64,000 bases of DNA from Phycisphaerales bacterium. Its GTDB lineage: Bacteria > Planctomycetota > Phycisphaerae > Phycisphaerales > UBA1924. The stretch covers positions 124,001-188,000 of the forward strand of contig JAHDXL010000006.1 of the NCBI GenBank assembly GCA_023382935.1, written 5' to 3'. Shown piece after piece: positions 50,349-59,283 of this stretch (its first letter is position 1; each line of letters begins with the position of its first letter). The notes below the pieces were generated by a model, which saw only the letters and a program-made list of their open reading frames with translations, ran no database searches and was not told the DNA's origin. The position numbers and the translations under genes were made by a program.

Positions 50349-52640
50349 TCACCCGTGGCTGAAGAGATCGAGGAAGATCTGGACGTCGAAGAAGTCGTAG
50401 AGCCCGTCGCTGTTGAAGTCGGCCGACGGGTTGTGATGGGCGAAGGCGTCGAGGAAGATCTGCACGTCGAAGAAGTCGAGCGTGCCGTCGCAGTTCATGT
50501 CGGCCGGATAGCAGGCGCAGCCACGGATTTCCAGGCGGACGTCGTCGATGGCAGCCTCGACGATGGAGCCCGAGCCGAGGTCGCGGGCGATGAAGCGGAC
50601 GCGCATGTTGGCGGTCGGAGTGACGTAGTCGGCGATGTTGAACTCGCGATAGACCCAGGCGTTGGCATTCTGGGTGACCAGTTCGAGCGGGGTCCAGGTC
50701 GAGCCGTTGTTGTTGGAAATCTCGATGGGCATCGAGTCTTCGTTGGGCGCGGCGCCCTGATCGTTGGAGTACCAGCGCCAGTAACTGAGGATGGCCTGCA
50801 TGTCGCCCGAAGCGGCCTCGGAGGCGTCGAGGCGTGGAGAGAGCAGTGTGGTGTAGCCGTTGTCGACGTCGTAGGCGCCGATGCTGCTGCCAGCCAGCGC
50901 GCCGGTGACCCAGCACATGGTGCCGGGGTTGGAGTGGTCGTTTTCCGGCTGCGCAGCGGTGCCCTGCGGATCGGCCAGTTGCCACTGGCCGGTCGTGGCG
51001 GTGTCGCCTGCGACTCCGGCGGACCAGCCGTTCACGCCGGTTTCCATGTTGTCGTTGAACGCGACGGTGAGGTCAAGCGCTTCGGCCGAGAATGGTGCGG
51101 AAGCCCCGTCGGCGGGGAGCGAGACGGTGCGTCCGTCCGTCGATCCGGCGGTGATGTAGTAGTCGATCTCGGTGCCGCAGGAAGCCGCGGGGAGCGAAGC
51201 CTGGAACAGACCGTTGCCCAGCGGCGTCAGGGCGGATGTGGTGAAGGGACTGTTGCCGACGCGGACGTGGAGTTGTCCGGTGCCGTTGGCGTAGGTGCTG
51301 GCGGCGCTGGAGATGAGCACTTGGAAGGGAGTGGTGGTGGTGGTGGAAGCCGACGCGGGCGTGCCGCCGGGCAGGGAGATGGTGATGGGGCGGATGGCCT
51401 GCTCGGCGAAGTAGAGGAAGGCAGGCCAGTTTTCCTGGCATGTCGGCAGGATCTGCGAGGCGGGCAGTTCGAAGCCATAGGTGCCCGTGTCGCGGAGTTC
51501 AATGGTGTAGGAGAGGGCGTCGATAGCGCCGTAGAACCAGTCGCTGGCGACGCCGGCGGCCGGGTAGAGGTTGTACGAGGACTGGGCTGTGTAGGAAACT
51601 CCGCCGGCGTTGAGCATCTCCTGTCGCATCTGCACGCCGACGGCGGTGTATCGTGCCAGGTCGTCGGCCGGGGGATCGACGTAGTCGTAGGACCACGGCC
51701 AGAGGATCAACTGGGAGTAACTGTGGTAGTCGATAGCGGCGACGACGCGGCCATTGGCCAGGACGTAGTTGCGGATGCCGGCGGTTTCGGGTTCAGAGAA
51801 GGGAGCCGTGCCGCGATAGACGTCGGAACTGGTCGAGCCGCTGGAGCCTTCGCCGCCCCAGAACCAGTCCCAGTTGCGATTGAGGTCGACGCCGTACCCG
51901 CCGCGGCGGTTCTTGCGCCACAGGCGGTAGTTGGTCCAGGTGTAGACGAAGCCGTCGGGGTTGACGATGGGGACGATGATGACCTCGCACTCATCGAGCA
52001 GATCGGTGACGCGCGGGTCCGAGCCGTAGCCGTTGAGGAGGCTCTCGGCGATGTACATGACGACCTTGGTGCTGACCCACTCGCGGGCGTGCTGGGTGCC
52101 GTTGATGAAGACCACGGGGCGCTGCGAGCCGTCGCCCGGGCCAGTGATGCGGATGGCGGGAATGTCGCGGTTTTCGATCGAGGTGCCGGCGCTCTGGATG
52201 ACGGCCAGGTTGGGATGCGCGGCGGCGAGGGCGTTGAGATACGTGATGACGGTCGCGTAGTTGTGGTAGTTCTGATACCACGAGATGTCGCGCTGCTGGT
52301 TGCGGAGTTGGATCTCGGCCCACTCGGCGTCGATGAGCGCCTGCACGTCTTCGTGGATCACGCGGTGAGCGATGCCGAGTTTCGAAAGTTCGGCTACCGC
52401 CGCGGGGGGGAACTGCACGTCAAGCAGGCCCAGCCCGACGCGATCGGACCAGACGGTGTCGGCCATGGCAACGACGGCGTCCAGTTGCTCCTGGGTGTTG
52501 ACGCGCACCTCGACGAGTTGGTGCCCGTCGACGCGGATGCGCGGATCGGCCTGGATCAACTCGGGCGCAACCTGAGCCGACGACGTGACAGCCAGGCCCG
52601 CGGACACGAAGACCGCTGAGCAAGCGACGAATCTACGCAT
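50349..52640 (-). CDS. secreted M14 zinc carboxypeptidase with dockerin-like tail
   Basis: 763 residues. A signal peptide (VACSAVFVSAGLAVTSSAQ) is followed by a propeptide (~25-115). The M14 catalytic domain has zinc ligands His184 and Glu187 (QHAREW) and His306 (DYHSYSQ), VDLNRNWDWFW (Asn-Arg) and general base Glu381 (TIELRDTG). Two beta-sandwich domains (~430-700) include a domain with a likely glycan-binding fold. The last ~55 residues carry two FFDVQ loops (DMNCDGTLD, DFNSDGLYD) but end SHG without the usual terminal Cys. Extracellular peptide degradation. ATG 52640 follows GAGGAGG. Confidence 0.9.
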   Translation of the reverse strand: MRRFVACSAVFVSAGLAVTSSAQVAPELIQADPRIRVDGHQLVEVRVNTQEQLDAVVAMADTVWSDRVGLGLLDVQFPPAAVAELSKLGIAHRVIHEDVQALIDAEWAEIQLRNQQRDISWYQNYHNYATVITYLNALAAAHPNLAVIQSAGTSIENRDIPAIRITGPGDGSQRPVVFINGTQHAREWVSTKVVMYIAESLLNGYGSDPRVTDLLDECEVIIVPIVNPDGFVYTWTNYRLWRKNRRGGYGVDLNRNWDWFWGGEGSSGSTSSDVYRGTAPFSEPETAGIRNYVLANGRVVAAIDYHSYSQLILWPWSYDYVDPPADDLARYTAVGVQMRQEMLNAGGVSYTAQSSYNLYPAAGVASDWFYGAIDALSYTIELRDTGTYGFELPASQILPTCQENWPAFLYFAEQAIRPITISLPGGTPASASTTTTTPFQVLISSAASTYANGTGQLHVRVGNSPFTTSALTPLGNGLFQASLPAASCGTEIDYYITAGSTDGRTVSLPADGASAPFSAEALDLTVAFNDNMETGVNGWSAGVAGDTATTGQWQLADPQGTAAQPENDHSNPGTMCWVTGALAGSSIGAYDVDNGYTTLLSPRLDASEAASGDMQAILSYWRWYSNDQGAAPNEDSMPIEISNNNGSTWTPLELVTQNANAWVYREFNIADYVTPTANMRVRFIARDLGSGSIVEAAIDDVRLEIRGCACYPADMNCDGTLDFFDVQIFLDAFAHHNPSADFNSDGLYDFFDVQIFLDLFSHG

Positions 52641-52944
52641 GTTGCCTCCTCACCAAACTGGGCGCGTCGGCGGGTGCGAAGGCGCGTCAAGCGCGGCGCG
52701 CTCCGTTCGGATCCCCTCCAGCCGACCTCCTGCTCAGAATAGCGTTGCGGAAGCACCCATGGTTTGTCAAGTCAAACCTCGCCAGTTTGGGGGTCGAGTT
52801 GCCATTCCGGTCGAATTGGCTTTGATTCGGACGTTGGATCGTCTGCCTCCGAGTCTGGTGCGTATGGGCGTGCCGTCTGGGGTGAAGTCTTGGTTCGGCG
52901 GCGGGTTGTGGGGCTGCGCCCGGTGCCTTGTGGGAGGTCGGTCG
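52641..52944. other. 304-base divergent intergenic region
   Basis: Between the M14 gene and ggt. It contains a small inverted repeat GGTTTG-TCAAGT-CAAACC at 52761-52778. Within it, on the minus strand, is a perfect TTGACA, but the nearest -10-like TATTCT is 23 bases away. The plus frame of ggt is open through this stretch, but no signal or ribosome site supports an earlier start. Confidence 0.45.
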
Positions 52945-54669
52945 ATGCTGCGACGAGGCCTGGCGATGCTGCTGGCGCTGCTGGGCGCCTTGGTGCTTTG
53001 CGGGTGCAGCGGTGGTGGAGAACTGTCGATGCGGGGCGTGAGCGAGCCGGGCATCCTCCGCTGCGGCGTGGTCGCAGCCGACCACGAACTGGCTTCGCGG
53101 GCCGGCGCGGGTGTGCTCAAGGCCGGGGGCAACGCGGTGGATGCGGCGGTGGCCACGTCGCTGGCGCTGTCAGTGGTGAGGCCTGACTCGTGCGGAATCG
53201 GAGGCGGCGGGTTCATGATCGTCCGTCTGGTCGACGGGGGCGACGGGCGCGAGTTCATCACCGCGATCGATTATCGGGAGACGGCTCCGGCGGGCGTTGG
53301 GCCCGATTACTACACGAACGGCACGCGATCGAGCACCCGAGGCGGAACGGCCGTGGCGGTGCCCGGAACGGTGGCCGGGCTGGTCTATGCCCACCAGCGT
53401 TATGGGAAGTTGCCGCTGGCGTCGGTGGTGCAGCCGGCGATCGACTTGGCCGAACGCGGCTTTGCCGCCGATGCGCACTACGCGGCCATGAGCGCCGACC
53501 TGATCAAGAAGTTCGAGAAGAACCCGGGCTGGAAGCACCGCTTCGCGTTCGTGTGGCAGCGGATGCTGCGTGGAGGTCAGGTGCGTGTGGGCGACGTGAT
53601 CGTGGCGCCCGAGCAAGCGGCGGTGCTTCGGCTGATTGCCCGGCAGGGGCGCGCGGGCTTCTACGAGGGCGACGTGGCGCGGCAGATCGTGCACGCGGTT
53701 CGCAAGGACGGCGGCGACCTTTCGCTGGACGACCTGCGGCGCTATCAGCCGCGCGAACTCGAGCCGGTGCGGGCGACCGTGTTCGGGCGGACGTTCGTGG
53801 GGATGCCTCCGCCGTCGAGCGGCGGGGTGACGATGCTCGAGGCGCTGCGGATCATGGAGGCGGCGGGCTACGACGCCGGCCGGTTGTGTGATGATGCGGC
53901 TTCGGCGCACATCATGGTTGAGGCGCTCAAGCACGCCTTTGCCGACCGGGCGCGGTGGTTCGGTGATCCGGGCTTCGTGGACGTGCCGGTGGAAGGGTTG
54001 CTCAGCGACCGGAACGTGCGTGCGCGGGCGGGCAGCATCGACCTTGCCCAAACGCAGGCGCCGCAGTCGTACGGCAGCGCCGAGCCGATGAGCGACGACC
54101 ACGGCACGAGCCATTTCAGCGTGGTTGATGCGGCGGGCAACGCCGTGGCATGCACCGAGACGATCAACCTCGAGTTCGGTTCGCTTCTGTCGATTGACGC
54201 CTACGGGTTCGTGCTCAACAACGAGATGGACGATTTCCTGACGGTGCGCGGCGAGCCCAACGCATTCGGGCTGGTGCAAGGCGAGCGCAACCTGCCGGCG
54301 CCGGGCAAGAGGCCGTTGTCGAGCATGTCGCCGACCCTGGTGTTTGACGAGCAGGGGCTGCTGCTGGTGGTCGGGGGCTCGGGCGGGCCTCGGATCATCA
54401 CGGGCACGATGCAGGTGATTCTGAACGCGCTGGCGGGGGCGTCGGCCCAGGAAGCGTTGGCGCGCCCGCGGGTGCATCATCAGTGGATGCCCGATCGGCT
54501 CGAATTGGAGCCCGGGGCGCTCGGCGACGCGCGAGGCGACCTGGAGGCGATGGGGCACGAGTTGGGCGAGCGCAGCGAGATCGGCAACGTGCAGATCATC
54601 CTGCGGCGGGGGCAGGGCTGGGAGGCCGCCAGCGACCCGCGCAAGGGCGGAAAGCCCGCGGGTTTCTAG
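52945..54669 (+). CDS. ggt: gamma-glutamyltransferase lipoprotein
   Basis: 574 residues. A lipoprotein signal (LALLGALVLCGC, lipobox LCGC) replaces the usual Sec signal. The large-subunit part has GGNAVDAAVATSLALSVVRP, CGIGGGGFMIVR and DYRETAP. The cleavage/nucleophile Thr388 sits in DDHGTSHFSVVD, and the small subunit has GFVLNNEMDDF, GKRPLSSMSPT and GGSGGPRIITG. It cleaves and transfers gamma-glutamyl groups such as those of glutathione, with self-processing. ATG 52945 has GGGAGG seven bases upstream. A 68-base gap precedes the MFS gene. Confidence 0.93.
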   Translation: MLRRGLAMLLALLGALVLCGCSGGGELSMRGVSEPGILRCGVVAADHELASRAGAGVLKAGGNAVDAAVATSLALSVVRPDSCGIGGGGFMIVRLVDGGDGREFITAIDYRETAPAGVGPDYYTNGTRSSTRGGTAVAVPGTVAGLVYAHQRYGKLPLASVVQPAIDLAERGFAADAHYAAMSADLIKKFEKNPGWKHRFAFVWQRMLRGGQVRVGDVIVAPEQAAVLRLIARQGRAGFYEGDVARQIVHAVRKDGGDLSLDDLRRYQPRELEPVRATVFGRTFVGMPPPSSGGVTMLEALRIMEAAGYDAGRLCDDAASAHIMVEALKHAFADRARWFGDPGFVDVPVEGLLSDRNVRARAGSIDLAQTQAPQSYGSAEPMSDDHGTSHFSVVDAAGNAVACTETINLEFGSLLSIDAYGFVLNNEMDDFLTVRGEPNAFGLVQGERNLPAPGKRPLSSMSPTLVFDEQGLLLVVGGSGGPRIITGTMQVILNALAGASAQEALARPRVHHQWMPDRLELEPGALGDARGDLEAMGHELGERSEIGNVQIILRRGQGWEAASDPRKGGKPAGF

Positions 54670-54737
54670 CACATGCAGCATCGCTCGTCGCCCGCCTATC
54701 GTTTGCTTCCTCAAGCGGGGAGCGGGGGTTTGGCGTC

Positions 54738-56048
54738 TTGACCACACTTGGTGTTCAGTCTGTCGGTTCGCCGTCGGCGGCGGGTTCGGCGCGGTTGCGT
54801 CGCGCCGGGGCCAACGTGACGTCGCACGCCATCGTTGACTTCTTTTCGTTCTTCACCATTGCGTTGATGCCGCTGCTGACGGTGCGCCTGAGTCTGAGCG
54901 CCCCGCAGGTGGCGATGGTGATCGGCATCGGCTCGGTGTGCAGCGGGCTGATCCAGCCGCTGGTGGCCTATCTGAGCGACCGGCATGACTCGCGTGTGTT
55001 CGGAACGCTGGGCATGGCGGTGGCGGTGGTGGGAACTTCGAGTTTGGGGCTGGTGGAGAACTTCTGGCAGTTGCTGGCCCTGCAGGCGATCAGCGCGACG
55101 GGCGTCGGGGCGTTTCACCCCATCGCCGCGGCGGCCATCGGCTCGCTGGCGGGCAAGCGCCGCACGCGATACGTCGCGGCTTTTTTCGTGGCGGGCATGG
55201 TGGGCGGGATCCTGGGCAACATGAGCACGCCGCAGTATGTGGGGCTGATGGGCCGGCTGGGCGCGGGCGAGCCTGATGTGGAGCGCGGGCTGCACGCGCT
55301 GCTGTGGCTGATTCCCGGCGGCGGCCTGGGCGTGCTGCTCATGGCCTGGTCGGTGCGAGGGACCTCGCACCGGGCGCACGGCGCTATGGAGCACCATGCA
55401 CGCCTGACGCGGGAGGAGCGCACGGCGCGGTGGATGGCGGTCGGGGTGCTGTTCCTTGGAAACGTGCTGCGCTTCTGCACGAACATGGCGCTGGTGTATT
55501 TGATGGTGCAGTGGGCTACGCAACTGGCGCAGCGCCGGCAGCCCGGCGCGGGCATCGAAGCGGTCGGCATGCTGGCTTCGAAGATCAACGGGCCGATGCA
55601 GGGCGCTCAGCAGGTGGGCATGGGCATCGGGGGCATCGGGCTGGGGATGCTGCTCAGTGCGCGGTTTGAGAAGACAGCCTTCTGCGTGTTCCCGTTCATC
55701 GGGGCCGTGGCCATCGCGTGTTTGCCGTGGGCCAACGGGCTGCCGGACCGCGCGGTGATGCCGGTGGCCTTTGCGGTGACGGCGCTGGCGGGGCTGGGAT
55801 TCGGGAGCATCGTGCCGGTGAGCGTGTCGCTGGCACAGCGCCTGCTGCCGCATCGCACCTCGCTGGCGTCGGGGCTGATGATGGGCGGGGCGTGGGCGCT
55901 GGCGATTCTCGGGCCTCACTTCGCCGGGGCAGTGCAGGCCCGGTTCGGGCTGGAGACAGCCTTCCACGCCACGAGCGTGCTGCTGGCCTGCTCGGGCGTG
56001 CTGGCGCTGGCGTTGCCGGGCAGGTTGATCCGGGCGACGGAAGGGTAA
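54738..56048 (+). CDS. MFS transporter, fosmidomycin-resistance (Fsr)-like
   Basis: 436 residues with about twelve hydrophobic segments. The first is HAIVDFFSFFTIALMPLLTV; then come VAMVIGIGSVCSGLIQPLVA with LSDRHDS (loop 2-3), FLGNVLRFCTNMALVYLMV, and GLMMGGAWALAILGPHFAGA late. The early His and the LIQPLVAYLSDR motif resemble Fsr exporters. Start TTG 54738 is the best available; GGGGAGCGGGGG lies upstream. The substrate is unknown. Confidence 0.78.
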   Translation: MTTLGVQSVGSPSAAGSARLRRAGANVTSHAIVDFFSFFTIALMPLLTVRLSLSAPQVAMVIGIGSVCSGLIQPLVAYLSDRHDSRVFGTLGMAVAVVGTSSLGLVENFWQLLALQAISATGVGAFHPIAAAAIGSLAGKRRTRYVAAFFVAGMVGGILGNMSTPQYVGLMGRLGAGEPDVERGLHALLWLIPGGGLGVLLMAWSVRGTSHRAHGAMEHHARLTREERTARWMAVGVLFLGNVLRFCTNMALVYLMVQWATQLAQRRQPGAGIEAVGMLASKINGPMQGAQQVGMGIGGIGLGMLLSARFEKTAFCVFPFIGAVAIACLPWANGLPDRAVMPVAFAVTALAGLGFGSIVPVSVSLAQRLLPHRTSLASGLMMGGAWALAILGPHFAGAVQARFGLETAFHATSVLLACSGVLALALPGRLIRATEG

Positions 56049-56195
56049 GGCCGGCGGAGGCCCCCCTCTCGCTGCAAGCGCCACCTCGCACTGCGGGGGA
56101 GGATGTGGCAGGCCGTTACAGGGCAGTGACCCCTCGCAGGCCGAGGATTTCGTACAACAACACTGGACGAAACCCCACGCGGAAGGAGCCCAGTT

Positions 56196-58535
56196 ATGCT
56201 TCGACTCTCAATTGTCACGGCGGCCTTGGCGCTCATCGGGCTGGTGGTGCCGGCGGCGCGGCTGCAAGCACAGCCGATTGACCCGCGGCCTATCGAACCG
56301 GGGCCTGACATCATTATCCCGCAGCGACACTGGACCCGGCCCGGCATGGTCGAGGTCAAGGGGGTCGAGGTCGACATTGACGTGGTGGATCAGGTGGCCA
56401 CCACGCACATGGCCATCGTGCTGCACAACCCCACCGGCTCGCCGCGCGAAGCGCAACTGGTGCTTCCGGTGCCGCGTGAGGCAGCCATTCGCTCGTTCGG
56501 CGTGGACGCGATCAGTGAAGAGCCCAACGCGGTGCTGCTGCCGCGCGAGGAGGCGACGCGCATCTACCGCGAGATCGTGAGCAAGATGGTCGATCCCGGT
56601 CTGCTTGAGTTCGTGGGTACGGGGCTGATCCGGTCCAGCGTGTTCCCGGTGCCGGCGGGCGGGACGCAGACCTTCCGCGTGGTCTACGAGCACGCGATGC
56701 CGAGCGAAGCGGGGCGGGTTGATTACGTGCTGCCGCGCAGCCAGTCGCTGTCGTCGCATGCCGTGAACTGGACCATCGGCATGCGGATCCGTTCGGCGCG
56801 CGACATCGGCGCGGTGTATTCGCCGACCCACGCGCTCGACGAGTCTCGCAGCAGCGCCCGCGACATCCGCGTCAAGGTGCTGGACGCCGGGCAGGCGGGC
56901 CCGTTCCGATTGTGCTACGTGCCGGCCGACAAGCAAGGAGCGGCCATCACCACGATCCTGTATCCCGATCCTCGCGTGGGTAACGGCAAGGGCGGGTACT
57001 TCATGCTGTTCCTCTCGGCCCCGGACAAGGTGGGGGGGCCGGTGATGAAGCGTGAGGTCACGCTGGTGCTCGATCGCTCGGGCAGCATGCGCGGGGAGAA
57101 GATTGAGCAGGCCAGGAGCGCGGCGCTGCAGGTGATCGAGGCGCTCAATGAAGGTGAGTTGTTCAACATCATCGACTACTCGGATACCATCGAGTCGTTT
57201 GCGCCGGCGCCGGTGGCCAAGAACGCCGAGACGGTGAGCAAGGCACGCGAGTACATCGGGCAGATCAAGGCCGTGGGGGGGACCAATATCCACGACGCGC
57301 TGCTGACGGCCGTGAAGGCCAGGCCCGCCGACGGACACCTGCCCATCGTGCTGTTCCTGACCGACGGACTGCCGACGGTCGGGCCGACGTCGGAGGTAGC
57401 AATCCGCGAGGCCGTCGAGAAGGGCAACGAGTTCAGGCGCCGCGTGTTCACCTTCGGCGTCGGGTACGACGTGAACGCGCCGCTGCTGACCGCGCTGGCG
57501 CAGCAGAGCCGCGCGGTGCCGACTTTTGTTGAGCCGCGGGAAGACGTGGAGGTGAAAGTCGGGCAGGTATTTGAGAAACTGGCCGGCCCGGTGCTGGCGA
57601 TGCCGGAACTGCGCGTGGTGTCGCCCGAACTGGCGATCGGGCCATCGCCGATCCGCGAGTTGATGCCTGCTTCGCTTCCTGACCTGTTTGCCGGCGAGCA
57701 GTTGATCGTGCTGGGGCAGTACACCGGCAGCGAGAGCAAGACCCTGTCGATCTGCGGGCAGAGCAACGGCGAGCAGCGGACGTTCACGACGATGCTGGAT
57801 CCCGGGTTGGCCAGCAGCGCCAACGGGTTTGTCGCGCGCCTGTGGGCACAGCGCAAGATCGGGACGCTGATCGACCAGATCCGCCAGGCCGGGGCCGACG
57901 GACAGACCAGCCCCGATGATCCCAAGTACAAGGAACTGGTGGACTCGGTGGTGGCGTTGTCGCAGGAGTACGGAATCCTGACCGAGTACACGGCCTTCAT
58001 CGCGGTCGAGGACATGTACCGGCAGAACCTGGCCACCAATGGCGAGATGCAGTACCGCCTGGGGCTTCAGGCGGTGGAAGATCGCTCGGGCGAGCGCGGC
58101 GTGCAGCGTGAGATGCTCAACCAGCAGCGGCAGCAAGTGGCAAGGCCTTCCTCCGCCCCGGAAAGTCAGTTCATGCCCTTGTTCGACCTGAACTCCGCTA
58201 TCCAGGACGCCGGCGGCGGACGCGGTGGTGGCGCGCCCCGCGACGGCGGGGGGGCGCTGGCCATCACGTCCACCCGTGATCTGGCCAACGCAGTGCAGAA
58301 CATTGCCGGGCGCACCTTTTATCTGCGCGGCCAGCGCTGGGTGGACAGTGCGCTGCTCGACAGGGCCGACGAGGCGCCCGAGCAGACCATCGCCTTCGGC
58401 AGCGCCGACTACGACAAGGTTGTCGATCAGTTGATCGCGCAGAACCAGCAGGCGGTGTTGGGGCTCAACTCGGTGCAGGACGTGTACCTGCTGGTCGGGG
58501 GCAGGCGCGTGCTGCTCCAGCGGCCGACGGAGTGA
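56196..58535 (+). CDS. VIT and von Willebrand A domain protein
   Basis: 779 residues. A signal peptide (IVTAALALIGLVVPAARLQA) is followed by a VIT domain (~50-190: VEVKGVEVDIDVVDQVATTH, LVLPVPREAAIRSF). A VWA domain (~285-460) has an intact MIDAS: LVLDRSGSMRGEK (DxSxS), the NIHDAL Thr/Asn region and FLTDGLPTVG. The ~300-residue C-terminus carries DSVVALSQEYGILTEYTAFI, typical of VIT-VWA proteins, and a Gly-rich insert ([16 protein letters not shown]). Probable periplasmic or surface metal-dependent adhesion. ATG 56196 has AAGGAG. The two-component genes follow 31 bases later. Confidence 0.87.
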   Translation: MLRLSIVTAALALIGLVVPAARLQAQPIDPRPIEPGPDIIIPQRHWTRPGMVEVKGVEVDIDVVDQVATTHMAIVLHNPTGSPREAQLVLPVPREAAIRSFGVDAISEEPNAVLLPREEATRIYREIVSKMVDPGLLEFVGTGLIRSSVFPVPAGGTQTFRVVYEHAMPSEAGRVDYVLPRSQSLSSHAVNWTIGMRIRSARDIGAVYSPTHALDESRSSARDIRVKVLDAGQAGPFRLCYVPADKQGAAITTILYPDPRVGNGKGGYFMLFLSAPDKVGGPVMKREVTLVLDRSGSMRGEKIEQARSAALQVIEALNEGELFNIIDYSDTIESFAPAPVAKNAETVSKAREYIGQIKAVGGTNIHDALLTAVKARPADGHLPIVLFLTDGLPTVGPTSEVAIREAVEKGNEFRRRVFTFGVGYDVNAPLLTALAQQSRAVPTFVEPREDVEVKVGQVFEKLAGPVLAMPELRVVSPELAIGPSPIRELMPASLPDLFAGEQLIVLGQYTGSESKTLSICGQSNGEQRTFTTMLDPGLASSANGFVARLWAQRKIGTLIDQIRQAGADGQTSPDDPKYKELVDSVVALSQEYGILTEYTAFIAVEDMYRQNLATNGEMQYRLGLQAVEDRSGERGVQREMLNQQRQQVARPSSAPESQFMPLFDLNSAIQDAGGGRGGGAPRDGGGALAITSTRDLANAVQNIAGRTFYLRGQRWVDSALLDRADEAPEQTIAFGSADYDKVVDQLIAQNQQAVLGLNSVQDVYLLVGGRRVLLQRPTE

Positions 58536-58566
58536 GTATGCTGGACAGTCGGCACAGGAGACGCGC

Positions 58567-59283
58567 ATGCCTCTGGGCAAGATCCTCGTGGTGGAAGACG
58601 ACGCGGCCATCCGTCGCGGACTGGTCGATGCGTTGTCGGTGAGCAACTACGAGGCACTGGAAGCGGGCGAGGGGGTGCGTGGGCTCTCCCTCGCCCTGGG
58701 CTGCGAGGTTGATCTGGTGCTTCTGGACATCATGATGCCGGGGATGGACGGCTTCGCGGTGCTGCGCGAGATTCGCAAGGCCAAGCCCACGTTGCCGGTC
58801 ATCATGCTCACGGCCAAGGGCGAGGAGACCGACCGGGTCAAGGGGCTCAAACTCGGGTCAGATGATTACGTGGTCAAGCCGTTTGGCATCAAGGAACTGC
58901 TGGCGCGGATCGAGGCGGTGATGCGTCGTTCGGCCGAGAGGCCCCGGTCGCGCAGCAAACTCTCGATCGCGGGGCGCATCGTGGATTTCGAGCGTCGCGA
59001 GGCACACCTGCCCGACGGCACGGTGGTGCAGTTGCCGCAACGTGAGGCCGACGTGCTGGCGTATCTGGCGGCCAATCCGGGGCGTGCGGTGACGCGCGAG
59101 GAGTTGCTCAGTCGCGTATGGGGATTTGATCCGCGCGGGGTGCACACGCGGACGGTGGATATGGCGGTGGCGCGGCTGCGCGAGCAGTTGGGAGATGATC
59201 CAACCGAGCCGTCGGTGATTGCGACGGTGCGCGGGCGTGGATACATGCTGGCCAAGGTCGTGCCCGTGGAGGCCGACGGGTGA
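58567..59283 (+). CDS. OmpR/PhoB-family response regulator
   Basis: 238 residues. The receiver is complete: ILVVEDDAAIRRGLVDAL (acid pair), LVLLDIMMPGMDG with Asp54, MLTAKG and DDYVVKPFGIKELLARI (Lys). The C-terminal winged helix follows (LPQREADVLAYLAANPGRAV, RVWGFDPRGVHTRTVDMAVA). It would bind DNA as a dimer after phosphorylation. Its stop overlaps the kinase GTG (59280), so the pair is coupled. AGGAG precedes the ATG. Confidence 0.94.
   Translation: MPLGKILVVEDDAAIRRGLVDALSVSNYEALEAGEGVRGLSLALGCEVDLVLLDIMMPGMDGFAVLREIRKAKPTLPVIMLTAKGEETDRVKGLKLGSDDYVVKPFGIKELLARIEAVMRRSAERPRSRSKLSIAGRIVDFERREAHLPDGTVVQLPQREADVLAYLAANPGRAVTREELLSRVWGFDPRGVHTRTVDMAVARLREQLGDDPTEPSVIATVRGRGYMLAKVVPVEADG

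Noticed and set aside
52760-52785. Perfect TTGACA as a promoter for the carboxypeptidase gene
   Set aside because: The only -10-like box (TATTCT) is 23 bases away. It was noted in the intergenic entry but not called a promoter.
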